Shown one piece after another: positions 1 to 8,790 of a stretch of 64,000 bases of DNA. Numbering within the stretch: the stretch's first letter is position 1; the number at the start of each line of letters is the position of its first letter. The notes below the pieces were generated by a model. The model made no database searches, was not told the DNA's origin, and saw only the letters and a program-made list of their open reading frames with translations. Position numbers and translations under genes: made by a program. Source of the DNA: Porphyromonas sp. COT-290 OH3588 (GTDB taxonomy: Bacteria; Bacteroidota; Bacteroidia; Bacteroidales; Porphyromonadaceae); assembly GCF_000769075.1 (NCBI RefSeq), contig NZ_JRFC01000003.1, forward strand, positions 124,001 to 188,000, read 5' to 3'.

Positions 1-963
1 ACCATTATATATAAGGACGGAGCGGAGCAGTACTACGAGCTAGCGGTATTTACTCCAACGATCGAGAAACAAGACCTCATGGGAGCCATCCTCTTTTGGG
101 TCGTCTTCCTGTATCTATCCCTACTGGTAGTGGTGATGGTGGTTACTACGATCATCTACGAACGCAACAATAAGCCACTCTATCGGCTACTCAAATGGCT
201 TGACCAATACCAAGTGGGGCAGAGCAACGTGCCTCTTGATACGGATACCGATATCGTCGAGTTCCAGAAGCTCAACGATGCAGCTCTGCGGCAAGTCAAG
301 CGATCGGAGGAAGTCTTCGAGGAGCAGAAGCAATTCATCGGCAACGCCTCTCACGAGATACAGACACCAGTGGCTGTAAGTATGAACCGCATCGAGACAC
401 TGATGCAAGACGAAACCCTCACAGAGGAGCAGCTGAGCGAATTGGCCAAGACACATCAAACACTGGAGTATCTGAGCAAGCTCAACAAGTCCCTACTCCT
501 GCTCTTCCGCATCGACAATCATCAGTTTGTGGAGCGCCAACCCATTGAGCTGAACGCACTGCTCTACCGCTCGCTCGAGGACTACAAAGAGGTCTACGAT
601 CATCTACACATATCCGTGAGCGTGCAGGACAGTGGGACACTAAACCTCGTGATGAACGATGTGCTAGCCTCAATCCTAATCAACAATCTACTGAAGAATA
701 GCTTCGTGCACAACGTGCCGCATGGGGCTATCCACATAGAGATCACACCCCAATCCTTGACTATACGCAATTCCTCCGAGAGTGAAGCCCTAGACCCACA
801 AGTCGTATTCGAGCGCTTCTACCAAGGCTATAAGAAGAAAGGGTCTATCGGCCTAGGACTGGCTTTGGTTAAGTCGGTCTGCGATATGGAGCAGCTATCT
901 ATCCGCTACTACTGGCAGGACAATCTACATTGCTTCGAAATCCAAAAAGCAAAAAAAGAATAA
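1..963 (+). CDS. Sensor histidine kinase, 5' end outside the window
   Basis: The reading frame is open from base 1, so the gene starts upstream of the window and only its last 320 codons are present. A hydrophobic segment (about residues 27-50 of the visible part) is followed by a HisKA dimerisation helix with the phospho-acceptor motif NASHEIQTP (His about 118). An N-box (LINNLLKNSFVHN) and a G-box (GSIGLGLALVKSV) of the HATPase domain follow. This is a membrane-bound kinase of a two-component system; by family it would phosphorylate a response regulator, which is probably encoded just upstream. Two secreted PepSY-like proteins follow on the same strand and may be its targets or sensors, but that is inference from position only. 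Confidence 0.93.
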   Translation, partial: TIIYKDGAEQYYELAVFTPTIEKQDLMGAILFWVVFLYLSLLVVVMVVTTIIYERNNKPLYRLLKWLDQYQVGQSNVPLDTDTDIVEFQKLNDAALRQVKRSEEVFEEQKQFIGNASHEIQTPVAVSMNRIETLMQDETLTEEQLSELAKTHQTLEYLSKLNKSLLLLFRIDNHQFVERQPIELNALLYRSLEDYKEVYDHLHISVSVQDSGTLNLVMNDVLASILINNLLKNSFVHNVPHGAIHIEITPQSLTIRNSSESEALDPQVVFERFYQGYKKKGSIGLGLALVKSVCDMEQLSIRYYWQDNLHCFEIQKAKKE

Positions 964-1055
964 AAATTATTATCATTTCAAATTCCTTTCAGAATTGGGT
1001 CCTAATTTTGCCCCTGTAAACTGAATTAAACAACTAAAATAAAAGGAATAAAGAA

Positions 1056-1490
1056 ATGAGAAAGTTTTTAGGTCTAGCACTAGTTGCTATCATCGCTTGC
1101 ACAGTAGCATTCGCTGGTCAAGACAGAATAATCCCCTTCGAGAACCTCCCACAGAAGGCGCAGGTTTTCGTCAAGAAATACTTTGGCGATCAGTCCATCA
1201 GCCTCGTGAAGCAGGAAACCGAAATCCTCTCCAAGACCTACGAGATTATCTTCGCCAGTGGCGATAAAATTGAGTTCGACGGCTCAGGGCTTTGGAAGGA
1301 AGTAGATTGTCGCACAGAACTCCCCAAGGGTATCGTGCCTGCTGGCATCGACAACTACCTAACTAGAAACCACCCAAACTTGCTCGCTCGCAAGATCGAG
1401 AGGCAACGTAGGGACCGCTATGAGGTCAAGCTCACAAACGGGCTAGAGCTGACCCTAACCTCTGGCGGACGAGTAGTCGAGGTAGACTAA
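1056..1490 (+). CDS. Secreted PepSY-like domain protein, 144 aa
   Basis: The protein begins with a clear signal peptide (MRKFLGLALVAIIACTVAFA, cut likely after residue 20). The rest is one module in which a helix (LPQKAQVFVKKYFGD) leads into a strand-rich part ending in GDKIEFDGSGLWKEVD, followed by a second half that repeats the plan (LPKGIVPAGIDNYLTRN to LELTLTSGGRVVEVD). This matches the Bacteroidetes PepSY-like family (formerly DUF2874). The function is unknown; such proteins are periplasmic or surface exposed and often sit beside two-component systems, as here. A -7 element TAATTTTG at 1003-1010 suggests an own promoter. It is a single-module relative of the three-module lipoprotein that follows 46 bases downstream. 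Confidence 0.8.
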   Translation: MRKFLGLALVAIIACTVAFAGQDRIIPFENLPQKAQVFVKKYFGDQSISLVKQETEILSKTYEIIFASGDKIEFDGSGLWKEVDCRTELPKGIVPAGIDNYLTRNHPNLLARKIERQRRDRYEVKLTNGLELTLTSGGRVVEVD

Positions 1491-1536
1491 GACGATAGGA
1501 TAGCAATAATTCAACAACTTAACTTCATATTATCTT

Positions 1537-2943
1537 ATGAAAAAGCAGATTCTAGTGGCTCTGCTAGCCACAGCTACGCTTGCATCCGTTGGATGCACCA
1601 AGGACGATGCAACCAACCTCATCTCAGCCCCAGAGGCTACAGTACAGGGTGAGGCTGGCAAGTTGCCTACTCAAGCACGCCAATTCGTGGCCGAGTACTT
1701 CCGTGGCTACGCAGCTAGCGAAGTAAAAACGAATGCCGTAGAAACGGAGAATGGAACACTATACACTAGTATTCTAGAGAAAACCGACGATCAGCTACGT
1801 GCTACGGTTATCTTGCCTTCACGTGTCAAGATCGAGTTCGACCGCAACGGACAGTGGAGAGAAATTGAGAGCCTCATCGACGGTGTTGCTCTACCCGAAA
1901 ATATTCTCGGTCTACTCCCTGCTCCAATAGTACAATACGTACAGCGCAACTATGCAGGTATCGGCATACACGAGATAGAGCGCAAGTCTTACGGCTACAA
2001 GGTAGAGCTTGTCAATGACAAGGAGCTGCTATTCGACCGCAACGGCGAGGTCCTCAGCGACAACAAGAAGGGTCAGAAGCCACAGCAGCCCCAAAACAAC
2101 CAGCTAGACAACAACGTACAGTACTTCGTGCGTACGCACTTCCCATCCTACAAGGTAGCATACATCAAGAACGATCGCGACAATGGCGTTGAGCGTCGCA
2201 AGGTATACATCCGCAAGAGCTATTGGCAGAGTTTCAAGCTCGTATTTGATATGCAGGGCAACTGGCTAGAAGTAGAGGGCGATGACTATGGCCGCACTCC
2301 AGTACCAGCATCTGTACTAGCTCTTCTACCACAAGGTGTGGCTGATGCACTCTCGAGAAGCTACCCCTCTGTACCAGTAACTTCGGTAGAGAAGAAGCTC
2401 TCTGGCTACAAGATCGAACTCGCTGGTGATATTGAGCTGTACTTCGACCGAGATGGCAGACTCCAAGGTATCGACGACGACTCCAATGTAGACAATCCCG
2501 GCAATGGCAATAACCCCGGTAATGGTAGCAACCCTAGCAATCCCGGTAATGACTACCCCAATGCGGGCAATCTACCACAGCTAGCTAAGAGCTTCCTCGC
2601 CCAGCACTACCCCAATGGTTATGTGAAGAAGGTTGAGCGCAAGGCTCGCCCAGATCGTGACGGCAAGATGTACGAGGTAGATCTAACGAATGGCACGGAG
2701 ATCGATTTCACTGCCGATGGTCAGTGGATCAAGGTTGATGGCGATGAGCGTCCACTCCCACAGTCTGTAGTAGATCTGTTACCAAGCAATGTACGTCAGG
2801 ACCTACAGCACCGCTTCAGAGGGGCAACCGTGTCAAGCATCAAGAAGACACGCTCTGGCTACAAGGTAGAGGTACTCGTACGTGGCGATGATGTAGAAGT
2901 GTACTACGATGCACGTGGCAACTTCCAGCGCATCGACGACTAA
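1537..2943 (+). CDS. Lipoprotein with three PepSY-like modules, 468 aa
   Basis: The N-terminus is a lipoprotein signal with the cysteine at residue 20 (LASVGCTKDD), so the mature protein should be membrane anchored. Three copies of the module seen in the upstream gene follow at about residues 43-175, 190-318 and 345-468. Each has a LPxxAxxFxxxxF helix, a (E/V)xFDxxGxWxEV(E/D) turn and a second half with LLPxxV and SGYKVEL. Modules 2 and 3 are separated by a low-complexity Asn-Gly-Pro linker (about 322-343, NPGNGNNPGNG). The triplication of one domain looks like internal duplication of a gene like the neighbour. A strong terminator lies 60 bases after the stop. Role unknown; binding of a ligand or a partner at the cell envelope is the likely theme. 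Confidence 0.8.
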   Translation: MKKQILVALLATATLASVGCTKDDATNLISAPEATVQGEAGKLPTQARQFVAEYFRGYAASEVKTNAVETENGTLYTSILEKTDDQLRATVILPSRVKIEFDRNGQWREIESLIDGVALPENILGLLPAPIVQYVQRNYAGIGIHEIERKSYGYKVELVNDKELLFDRNGEVLSDNKKGQKPQQPQNNQLDNNVQYFVRTHFPSYKVAYIKNDRDNGVERRKVYIRKSYWQSFKLVFDMQGNWLEVEGDDYGRTPVPASVLALLPQGVADALSRSYPSVPVTSVEKKLSGYKIELAGDIELYFDRDGRLQGIDDDSNVDNPGNGNNPGNGSNPSNPGNDYPNAGNLPQLAKSFLAQHYPNGYVKKVERKARPDRDGKMYEVDLTNGTEIDFTADGQWIKVDGDERPLPQSVVDLLPSNVRQDLQHRFRGATVSSIKKTRSGYKVEVLVRGDDVEVYYDARGNFQRIDD

Positions 2944-3003
2944 AGCAAAAAGGAATTTTACCACCTCCCCAACTAAGACGAAAAGGATTGATTATTTAGG
3001 AGG

Positions 3004-3041
3004 CACGGGCTTGCAACTTCGGTTGCAGGCCCGTGTTTTTT
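3004..3041 (+). terminator. Rho-independent terminator of the PepSY-like genes
   Basis: A 14-bp stem (CACGGGCTTGCAAC with GTTGCAGGCCCGTG, one G-T wobble) closes on a TTCG tetraloop and is followed directly by six T. It lies 60 bases past the three-module lipoprotein gene. Confidence 0.92.
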
Positions 3042-3289
3042 GTCCGAATAATGAAGGATACACAGCACCTAGGTGGAGTGGCTCGGCCACAGTGCCCCAC
3101 GATTTCTACCCCTCCGATGCTCGCCCATTTAAGCTAACGACCTCCGACAGCAATGCTGCCCAGCACCAAACAAAGGTAACTTGTGCGTCTATTCGTCTAC
3201 TTTTTAGTTAAGGAGTGTAAAGAGATTAGTGAGAAACTTAGAGAAATAACACAGAGGTTTATAAAGGGGAGTGAAACCCCTAAAAGAAA

Positions 3290-3545
3290 TTGAAGGGGAG
3301 ATTGACTCCGATTGGTGGACTAATTCCCTATGATGTATCCACCAACTGCCGAAGATTGATGGGAAGAAATGCCCAGAAAAACGGCACAAACACATCAATC
3401 CACCCCGAAAAACACGTTATTTATATGGTTATTAAAAACTTACAAAAAACCATTTTAGGCGATTGTTTTTGTTCATCTGGAGGGTGATGCCCCAAAAGAG
3501 GTAGGACGCAATACAGAGCCCTCCAGAGGCCAAATACAAGGTCCG
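3290..3545 (-). repeat. Intergenic 350-bp repeat family, copy F (diverged)
   Basis: Read on the minus strand, this stretch matches the other copies in the same order: CTTGTATTTGGCCTCT, a CCTCCAG box, an AT-rich centre, CATTTCTTCCCATCAATC, a hairpin of the type AGTTGGTGGA / TCCACCAATC, then CTTCAATTTC. It is the most diverged of six copies. A short frame in the other direction keeps a fragment (RRLMGRNAQK) also seen in two other copies, but there is no sign of translation. Confidence 0.75.
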
Positions 3546-3854
3546 ACCTTTTTTCATCATCGGCAGAGGTAATCCGCACAAGACATACAAACATCATCAG
3601 TATTTGTTAATTTTTGTACTCCCAGATCTTGGTTATTCCCTCCCTTGGGCGCCTCCATATCTTACCCTTGAAAAAACATCTTGAGTCTTCCTACCCAAAA
3701 CAATCATCAGACCAAGTCTATGGCTCAACAGGGCTATATATAAGCTATAAAGGTATGCTCAACTACTACACACCCAAGGCGTCCACATGGCTCTGTGCTG
3801 GAGGGAACTAAATAATCTTCGCCCACCGAGCCGCATAGTTCGGAATTAAGAAGC
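3546..3854. other. Intergenic stretch without recognisable feature
   Basis: No frame here looks like a gene: the longest one has no start context and no family signature. I see no clear hairpin or repeat apart from the flanking repeat copy on the left and the -7 element of the peptidase gene on the right. Confidence 0.5.
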
Positions 3855-3862
3855 TAACTTTG
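3855..3862 (+). promoter_or_regulatory. Probable -7 promoter element (TAACTTTG) of the PepC-like gene
   Basis: TAACTTTG fits the Bacteroidetes -7 consensus TAnnTTTG and lies 75 bases before the ATG at 3938. No good -33 TTG is found at the usual distance, so this is a tentative call. Confidence 0.45.
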
Positions 3863-3937
3863 AGGTCATGCGGATGACACGCAGACGCCTCAAGATACGA
3901 GCAATGTAATTACCCCAAATAAATATCACCAAAGCAA

Positions 3938-5338
3938 ATGAAAAGAATTATCCTAGGTCTGCTAGTTATTCCCCTCGCCTCGGGGCTAGCATCAGCACAA
4001 GTGCAGAGCGGTAAAGGAGGGTTAAGCGCATCAGCCCTGCAAACCATTCGTCAAGGCTATACCAATACACCCAGTGAGCGAGCACTCAAAAACACTATCG
4101 CCCAGCACGGTATGGTCTTCGCCTCTAGCAGTCTGCGTGGACGACCCGACGGCGAGTTTTCGCACCGAGTACCCACACGAGGCATTACCAATCAGCACCA
4201 GAGTGGGCGATGCTGGCTATTCACTGGGCTCAATGTGCTTAGGGCCGACCTTATCAATCAACACAAAACGGGCGACTTCTTCTATTCGCACAACTACTCT
4301 TTCTTCTGGGATCAGTTGGAGAAAGCCAACCTTTTCCTACAAGGGATCATCGACACGCGCAAGAAACCCATCAACGACCGCACCGTAGAGTGGTTATTCT
4401 CCAATCCGATTGGGGACGGAGGACAGTTCACTGGCGTATCGGACAACCTCATTAAGTATGGCGTAGTACCCGCAGAGGTCATGCCAGAGAACGTAAATAG
4501 TAACAACACCAACAAGCTCTCAGGGATACTCGCCCGTGTACTCCGACAGGGAGGTATGCGCTTGCGCCAGTCCGCCCAAACGGGTGCGAGCGAGAAGCAA
4601 CTAGAGGCACAGAAGCTACAGCTCCTACAAGGCGTCTATCGCCTGCTCGTGCTCAACCTTGGCGAACCGCCAACCAAGTTTACCTACACGCTACGGGACG
4701 CCTCGGGCAAAGCTATCTCGACCAAGGAGTACACACCACAGAGCTTCTACCATGAGTTTGTGGGGCGTGACCTGCGTGACGAATACGTGATGCTGATGAA
4801 CGACCCCTCACGTCCCTTCTACCAAACCTATCAGATCGAGTACGACAGACATCTCTACGACGGCAAAAACTGGACGTACATCAACCTCCCCATAGAGGAG
4901 CTCAAAGAGATGGCCATCGCCTCTATCAAGGATAGCACGATGATGTATTACTCCTGCGACGTGGGCAAAGAGCTAGATAGGCAGAGTGGCATCTTGAGCC
5001 TAGACAACAATGACTACGAAGCCGTTTTGGGCTTCCCTCTAGATATGGACAAAAAAGAGCGCATCGAGAGCAAAGCCAGTGGCTCTACCCACGCCATGAC
5101 GCTCGTCGCCGTAAACCTCGATGAGCAAGGTAAGCCAACCAAGTGGCTCGTAGAGAATAGCTGGGGAGCCAACTCGGGACACAAGGGGCATCTGATCATC
5201 ACAGACGAATGGTTCGATGCCTATACCTTCCGTATTGTAGTAGAGAAGAAGTACATCACCGACAAGGTACGTACCCTACTAGACCAAAAGCCCACGATGC
5301 TCCCACCTTGGGATCCAATGTTCCGTACGGAAGAGTAG
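3938..5338 (+). CDS. pepC: Exported PepC / bleomycin hydrolase family cysteine aminopeptidase, 466 aa
   Basis: This is a C1B papain-fold peptidase. The triad is visible: Cys92 in QSGRCWLFTGLNVLR, His385 in STHAMTLV and Asn407 in ENSWG. The length fits bleomycin hydrolase / aminopeptidase C, which removes N-terminal residues from peptides and in classic forms works as a hexamer with the active sites inside. Unlike the cytosolic enzyme of lactic acid bacteria, this one starts with a signal peptide (MKRIILGLLVIPLASGLASA), so it should act in the periplasm or on the surface; this exported type is usual in Bacteroidetes. It is a single-gene unit with its own terminator, fitting a proteolytic lifestyle based on peptides. 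The gene name is by family and does not imply identical substrate range. Confidence 0.92.
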   Translation: MKRIILGLLVIPLASGLASAQVQSGKGGLSASALQTIRQGYTNTPSERALKNTIAQHGMVFASSSLRGRPDGEFSHRVPTRGITNQHQSGRCWLFTGLNVLRADLINQHKTGDFFYSHNYSFFWDQLEKANLFLQGIIDTRKKPINDRTVEWLFSNPIGDGGQFTGVSDNLIKYGVVPAEVMPENVNSNNTNKLSGILARVLRQGGMRLRQSAQTGASEKQLEAQKLQLLQGVYRLLVLNLGEPPTKFTYTLRDASGKAISTKEYTPQSFYHEFVGRDLRDEYVMLMNDPSRPFYQTYQIEYDRHLYDGKNWTYINLPIEELKEMAIASIKDSTMMYYSCDVGKELDRQSGILSLDNNDYEAVLGFPLDMDKKERIESKASGSTHAMTLVAVNLDEQGKPTKWLVENSWGANSGHKGHLIITDEWFDAYTFRIVVEKKYITDKVRTLLDQKPTMLPPWDPMFRTEE

Positions 5339-5522
5339 CGAGGGTGGCCATAGGACTAAATACGCAGTTAAGAGCGCGAGTACTAGAATACGTCAACGGC
5401 TGTATTCTTAGCAACATTAGTGCCTCCCGGACTTCTGCTTCGGCTTAGGTCGTCTACTTGGCAAGCTCCCCTTAGTCCTCAGGCCTAGCCCTTACATTTT
5501 ATGCATTCCGATGCACCTAAAT

Positions 5523-5565
5523 GAGGCTGTGGCAAGATTTTGTTTTGTCCACAGCCTCGTTTTTT
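5523..5565 (+). terminator. Terminator after the PepC-like gene
   Basis: A perfect 10-bp stem GAGGCTGTGG / CCACAGCCTC (5523-5532 with 5549-5558) with a T-rich loop is followed by G and six T. The 180 bases between the stop codon and this hairpin hold no recognisable gene. Confidence 0.85.
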
Positions 5566-5687
5566 GTATGACCACAATCCGACAGATAGGCCTTAGTCAT
5601 CTACGATCAAAAGCCTAAAAGGCTCTCATTAAACCTCTAATATCATTGACATTCGGACTAAACGAAAAGATTTTCGGTGAAATTGAG

Positions 5688-5717
5688 TTGGTTATTTGGA
5701 ATAAGTTAATACCTTTG
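5688..5717 (+). promoter_or_regulatory. Bacteroidetes promoter of the ABC-GntR operon
   Basis: TTG at 5688-5690, a 19-base spacer and TACCTTTG at 5710-5717 match the Bacteroidetes sigma factor consensus (TTTG-N19-TAnnTTTG) almost ideally. The last base of the -7 box directly touches the inverted repeat at 5718-5743. Confidence 0.8.
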
Positions 5718-5743
5718 TGGTGTATTAGATTGGTAATACACCA
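5718..5743. promoter_or_regulatory. Perfect inverted repeat, probable operator of the GntR regulator
   Basis: TGGTGTATTA and TAATACACCA form a perfect 10-bp inverted repeat with a 6-base spacer. It starts right after the -7 box, so it covers the expected transcription start. The last but one gene of the operon codes for a YtrA-type GntR regulator, a family that binds palindromic sites at its own promoter. I infer autorepression of the whole operon through this site. Confidence 0.75.
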
Positions 5744-5841
5744 AACGAGGGCTAGAATGAATGCTACGAAGTATCCCTTAGTACGTGTAAATCAGTCAGT
5801 CTGTACGAGAACAAGAAATACTAACGAATTAGGAATAAACT

Positions 5842-6705
5842 ATGATTAAGGTTACCCAAGTCGATTTTGGCTATAAAAGAAGCCATTTGCTATTCAAGTC
5901 TATTGGTCTAGACCTACCTGCTGGTAGCATCGTTGGCTTGCTTGGGCGCAATGGCGAGGGGAAGAGTACACTCATGAAGCTCATCTCCGGCGTTCTTCGC
6001 CCACGCTCTGGTTCTATTGAGGTGCTAGGCTACAAGGCTGCCGAGCGCCCCGTCAAGCTCCTCCAACAGATCTACCTACTACCAGAGGATCTCTCCCTGC
6101 CCAGCATGACCATTAGGGAGTATTTCTCGGTCTATGCACCTTTCTACCCAAGCTACGATGCCTCGATAGGAGAGGAGCTTGTCAAGGAGTTTAATCTACA
6201 ATGGGATATGAAGCTCGACAAGATATCGCTCGGGCAGCGCAAGAAGGCCGCCATTGCTCTAGCCCTCTCGCTGCGCACGCCTCTGCTCTTGATGGACGAG
6301 CCAACCAACGGTCTAGATATTCCCTCCAAATCCGTTTTTCGCCGTATGCTGGCACGCTACTCTAGCCCTGAGCAAAGCATCATCATCAGTACCCATCAGG
6401 TCCGAGATCTGGAGCAGCTCATCGACCGCATTCTCCTGCTCGACGGCAATCAGATCACCTGCAACGAAAGCATCGCCACGCTCGGTGCGTGCTTTGGCTT
6501 CGGCATCGTGGAGCCCAGCATGAGCCAGCCAATCCTCTACAGAGAGCCAGCCGTTATGGGCGAGTATGCTGTCTATGGTCTAGACGGAGAGGAAGAGGAG
6601 GCCACTACCTTCTCCATGGAGCTATTCTTCAACGCCATGGTTGGACAGAGAGAGCTGATGCAGGGGCATCTAGCTAAGTACAAAATGTCGCACCCTAATG
6701 CCTGA
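5842..6705 (+). CDS. ABC transporter ATP-binding protein (YtrB-like), 287 aa
   Basis: An ABC ATPase domain spans about residues 1-220: Walker A GRNGEGKST (about 37-45), signature SLGQRKKAA, Walker B LLLMDEPTNGLD and His-switch STHQVRD. The last 60 residues have no recognised domain. It is the first gene of an operon with two integral membrane proteins and a GntR regulator, the layout of YtrABCD-like export systems that respond to envelope stress or antibiotics in Gram-positives. In Bacteroidetes the substrate of such systems is unknown. The leader is about 100 bases long from the predicted start of transcription and contains the inverted repeat. Confidence 0.92.
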   Translation: MIKVTQVDFGYKRSHLLFKSIGLDLPAGSIVGLLGRNGEGKSTLMKLISGVLRPRSGSIEVLGYKAAERPVKLLQQIYLLPEDLSLPSMTIREYFSVYAPFYPSYDASIGEELVKEFNLQWDMKLDKISLGQRKKAAIALALSLRTPLLLMDEPTNGLDIPSKSVFRRMLARYSSPEQSIIISTHQVRDLEQLIDRILLLDGNQITCNESIATLGACFGFGIVEPSMSQPILYREPAVMGEYAVYGLDGEEEEATTFSMELFFNAMVGQRELMQGHLAKYKMSHPNA

Positions 6706-6712
6706 TTGAGCT

Positions 6713-7546
6713 ATGAATACGCTACAACTCAACAATGCCACTTGGTGGGGACGTGTACTCCTGCTAATTCGAGCCGACCTGTATGAGCAGAGGCGTAATA
6801 TGATGATTTTGGGTGGACTTATCTTGCTCATCATCTTTGTATTGCCTCGTATCCCTCTGCTTTTCGGAATACCCTACTCCGAATGGGCAAGCGACTATGT
6901 CGCCGAAGTGGCGTATACGATAAAATATGGTATCTCAACCTTTTCTGGACTGATCTATACGCTCTACTATTACAATCGCAAGGTTCAGCACTCCAAACCA
7001 ATGGCCTTCGCTCACTATCCAGCTACGGTTTTGGAGAAGATACTCGCTGGCGTTGGCTTTAGTCTATTGGTCTGGCTAATGTGCTGGGGTTTAGTTCTAC
7101 TAAGCCAGATCATCACTTGCCTGACTATCCCCGGAGATATCAAGATATATTGGAGCCCTTGGTTCTATGATAGCCCCTACGTACAGCTCAATGAGCTTGC
7201 GTGGGATAGGCTCCCGCTGATAATCTATGTTCTTCCGTTCGTCCTATACCTGATAGGTTTAACCCATACACTGATCTCTACGCTTGGAGTGATTACCTTC
7301 AAGAACTTCCTCAAGGGCTTTTTGCTCTCGCAATGCGCTTTCGTAGTAGGGCTATGGCTTATGGTAGGGCTTGGTCTATTTAGAACTGTAGATTGGTTCA
7401 ATGTCGCTCGACTAGCCAATCGAGGGCTATTACCTTATAGCAGCCTAGACTACAAGATGACCATCAGTACGCTAGTAGTGCTCTTCGGGGTTATTGGACT
7501 ACTCTTCTGGCTCATCTATCGTAAACTAAAAACCGTAGAGAAATGA
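6713..7546 (+). CDS. ABC transporter membrane protein, 277 aa
   Basis: This is a hydrophobic protein with about six membrane segments (for example residues 32-52, 119-141, 175-197, 211-231 and 247-268). It begins 7 bases after the ATPase gene and overlaps the next gene by ATGA. It shares with its neighbour the pattern RIPLLFG near residue 50, YNRKVQHSKPMAFAHYPA near 90 and IYRKLKT at the C-terminus, so the two are paralogues from a tandem duplication. It is probably one half of the membrane channel of the transporter. No motif reveals the substrate. Confidence 0.8.
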   Translation: MNTLQLNNATWWGRVLLLIRADLYEQRRNMMILGGLILLIIFVLPRIPLLFGIPYSEWASDYVAEVAYTIKYGISTFSGLIYTLYYYNRKVQHSKPMAFAHYPATVLEKILAGVGFSLLVWLMCWGLVLLSQIITCLTIPGDIKIYWSPWFYDSPYVQLNELAWDRLPLIIYVLPFVLYLIGLTHTLISTLGVITFKNFLKGFLLSQCAFVVGLWLMVGLGLFRTVDWFNVARLANRGLLPYSSLDYKMTISTLVVLFGVIGLLFWLIYRKLKTVEK

Positions 7547-8397
7547 CGACTTCGGCACCGCTATATGCTAGTACCCTTGGGCGTATCTGGCTGATGATAC
7601 GCCTAGACTATGCCCTCTATCGCTGGCAAGTACTCAGGGCCATCGGGCTATTTGCCCTAGCCGCTTTCGTTGTGCCTCGCATACCGCTCTTTTTCGGCGA
7701 AGACCTAGTAAACTTCTCCGAGACCTACGTGCGAGCCAATATGTACGATGTACATCTAGCTTTCGGCTATGTTGCGGTCTTTTTCGGTTGGCTCGCCTAC
7801 TGCAATCGCCGCACCCAGCACGCCAAATCAATCGCCTTCGCTCACACGCCAGCGAGGCTAGGCGAGCAGATTGTCTGTAGCTTCGTCTTTGGCCTTGTGC
7901 TATGCGTGCTGATGTGGCTTGCCGTACAGCTCAATCAATTCGTATCGTGGCTAACTCTACCCATAGATCTGCCCTTGAGGTTTGACTGGCTGCCCGACAC
8001 TGATAGCCAGTTTATCATCTACAGCGGCTATGTAGTGCATAATCCTATCGTGCTAACGCTAATCAACCTAGGCTATATTGGGCTCGGATTCTTCACTCTC
8101 GTATTGGGAAGTATCTCGTTTCGCAATATCATCAAAGGCTGGTTCATCGCTCTCGCTGCCTTAGCAGCAGGTAGCTTCATCGTATTCTCTCCGCAGATAT
8201 ACCTCTCCAAGCTCCTCTTGGATAGCCTAGTTCATCAAGAGTCGGCCACAGGCGAGATCACGTATGTCCAGACCAATACACTAGGGTACGAGCGCATGGA
8301 AGTCATCTTCACCACCTACCTAAGCATCTTACTACCGACCCTCGCCCTAGTGCTGGGCTGGTTGGTCTATCGCAAACTAAAAACAATCAAGAAATGA
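7543..8397 (+). CDS. ABC transporter membrane protein, paralogue of the preceding gene, 284 aa
   Basis: The start overlaps the previous stop as ATGA and the end overlaps the next start the same way, showing translational coupling. The protein has about six membrane segments and repeats the landmarks of its neighbour: RIPLFFG, CNRRTQHAKSIAFAHTPA and a C-terminal VYRKLKTIKK. The most natural reading is a heterodimeric membrane part served by one ATPase, which could also work as a homodimer. Substrate unknown. Confidence 0.8.
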   Translation: MTTSAPLYASTLGRIWLMIRLDYALYRWQVLRAIGLFALAAFVVPRIPLFFGEDLVNFSETYVRANMYDVHLAFGYVAVFFGWLAYCNRRTQHAKSIAFAHTPARLGEQIVCSFVFGLVLCVLMWLAVQLNQFVSWLTLPIDLPLRFDWLPDTDSQFIIYSGYVVHNPIVLTLINLGYIGLGFFTLVLGSISFRNIIKGWFIALAALAAGSFIVFSPQIYLSKLLLDSLVHQESATGEITYVQTNTLGYERMEVIFTTYLSILLPTLALVLGWLVYRKLKTIKK

Positions 8398-8750
8398 TAC
8401 AAGCACCTCAGACCTACCTAGGCTTCATACAGATCGCCGATCTGGTGAGCGAGCGCATACTGAGGGGGGAATACAAAGCAAACGAACGCATACCCTCGGT
8501 AAGGGAAATGGCCGAACACGCAGAGGTCAATCCTAATACCGTGGTGCGTGCCTACGAACGACTCACTCGTGCAGGCCTAATCTACACCCAGCGTGGGCTT
8601 GGGTATTTTGCCTCAGCCGAGGCGGCCGATCTGATTAGAGCTGAGCGTATCAAGAAGTTCTACGCAGAGATGCTACCAACCTTCAGGCGAGAGATGGAGC
8701 TGCTCGAGATCAAATATGAAGATCTAAGGCAGCATCTATCGGAGCAGTAA
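8394..8750 (+). CDS. GntR family regulator, YtrA subfamily, 118 aa
   Basis: A winged helix-turn-helix occupies about residues 8-78 (ERIPSVREMAEHAEVNPNTVVRAYERL, here described as the GntR recognition helix around residues 34-58). Only a short helical tail of about 40 residues follows, which is the YtrA subfamily architecture: no large effector domain. The gene is coupled by ATGA to the upstream membrane protein gene. YtrA-like repressors control the ABC operons that contain them, and a perfect inverted repeat sits on the promoter of this operon (5718-5743), so autoregulation is likely. The inducer is unknown. Confidence 0.92.
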   Translation: MIQAPQTYLGFIQIADLVSERILRGEYKANERIPSVREMAEHAEVNPNTVVRAYERLTRAGLIYTQRGLGYFASAEAADLIRAERIKKFYAEMLPTFRREMELLEIKYEDLRQHLSEQ

Positions 8751-8790
8751 AAGAAAACAGTCAAATTGTTTCACTCAAATCTATACAACT

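Noticed and set aside
2470-2570. Short tandem GGCAATAACCCCGGTAATGG-like units as a CRISPR or minisatellite
   Set aside because: They are in frame and encode the Asn-Gly-Pro linker of the lipoprotein; unit length is irregular.
3614-3811. Frame of 65 codons in the gap before the PepC-like gene
   Set aside because: No family signature, no promoter and amino-acid use unlike the neighbours; overlaps nothing conserved.
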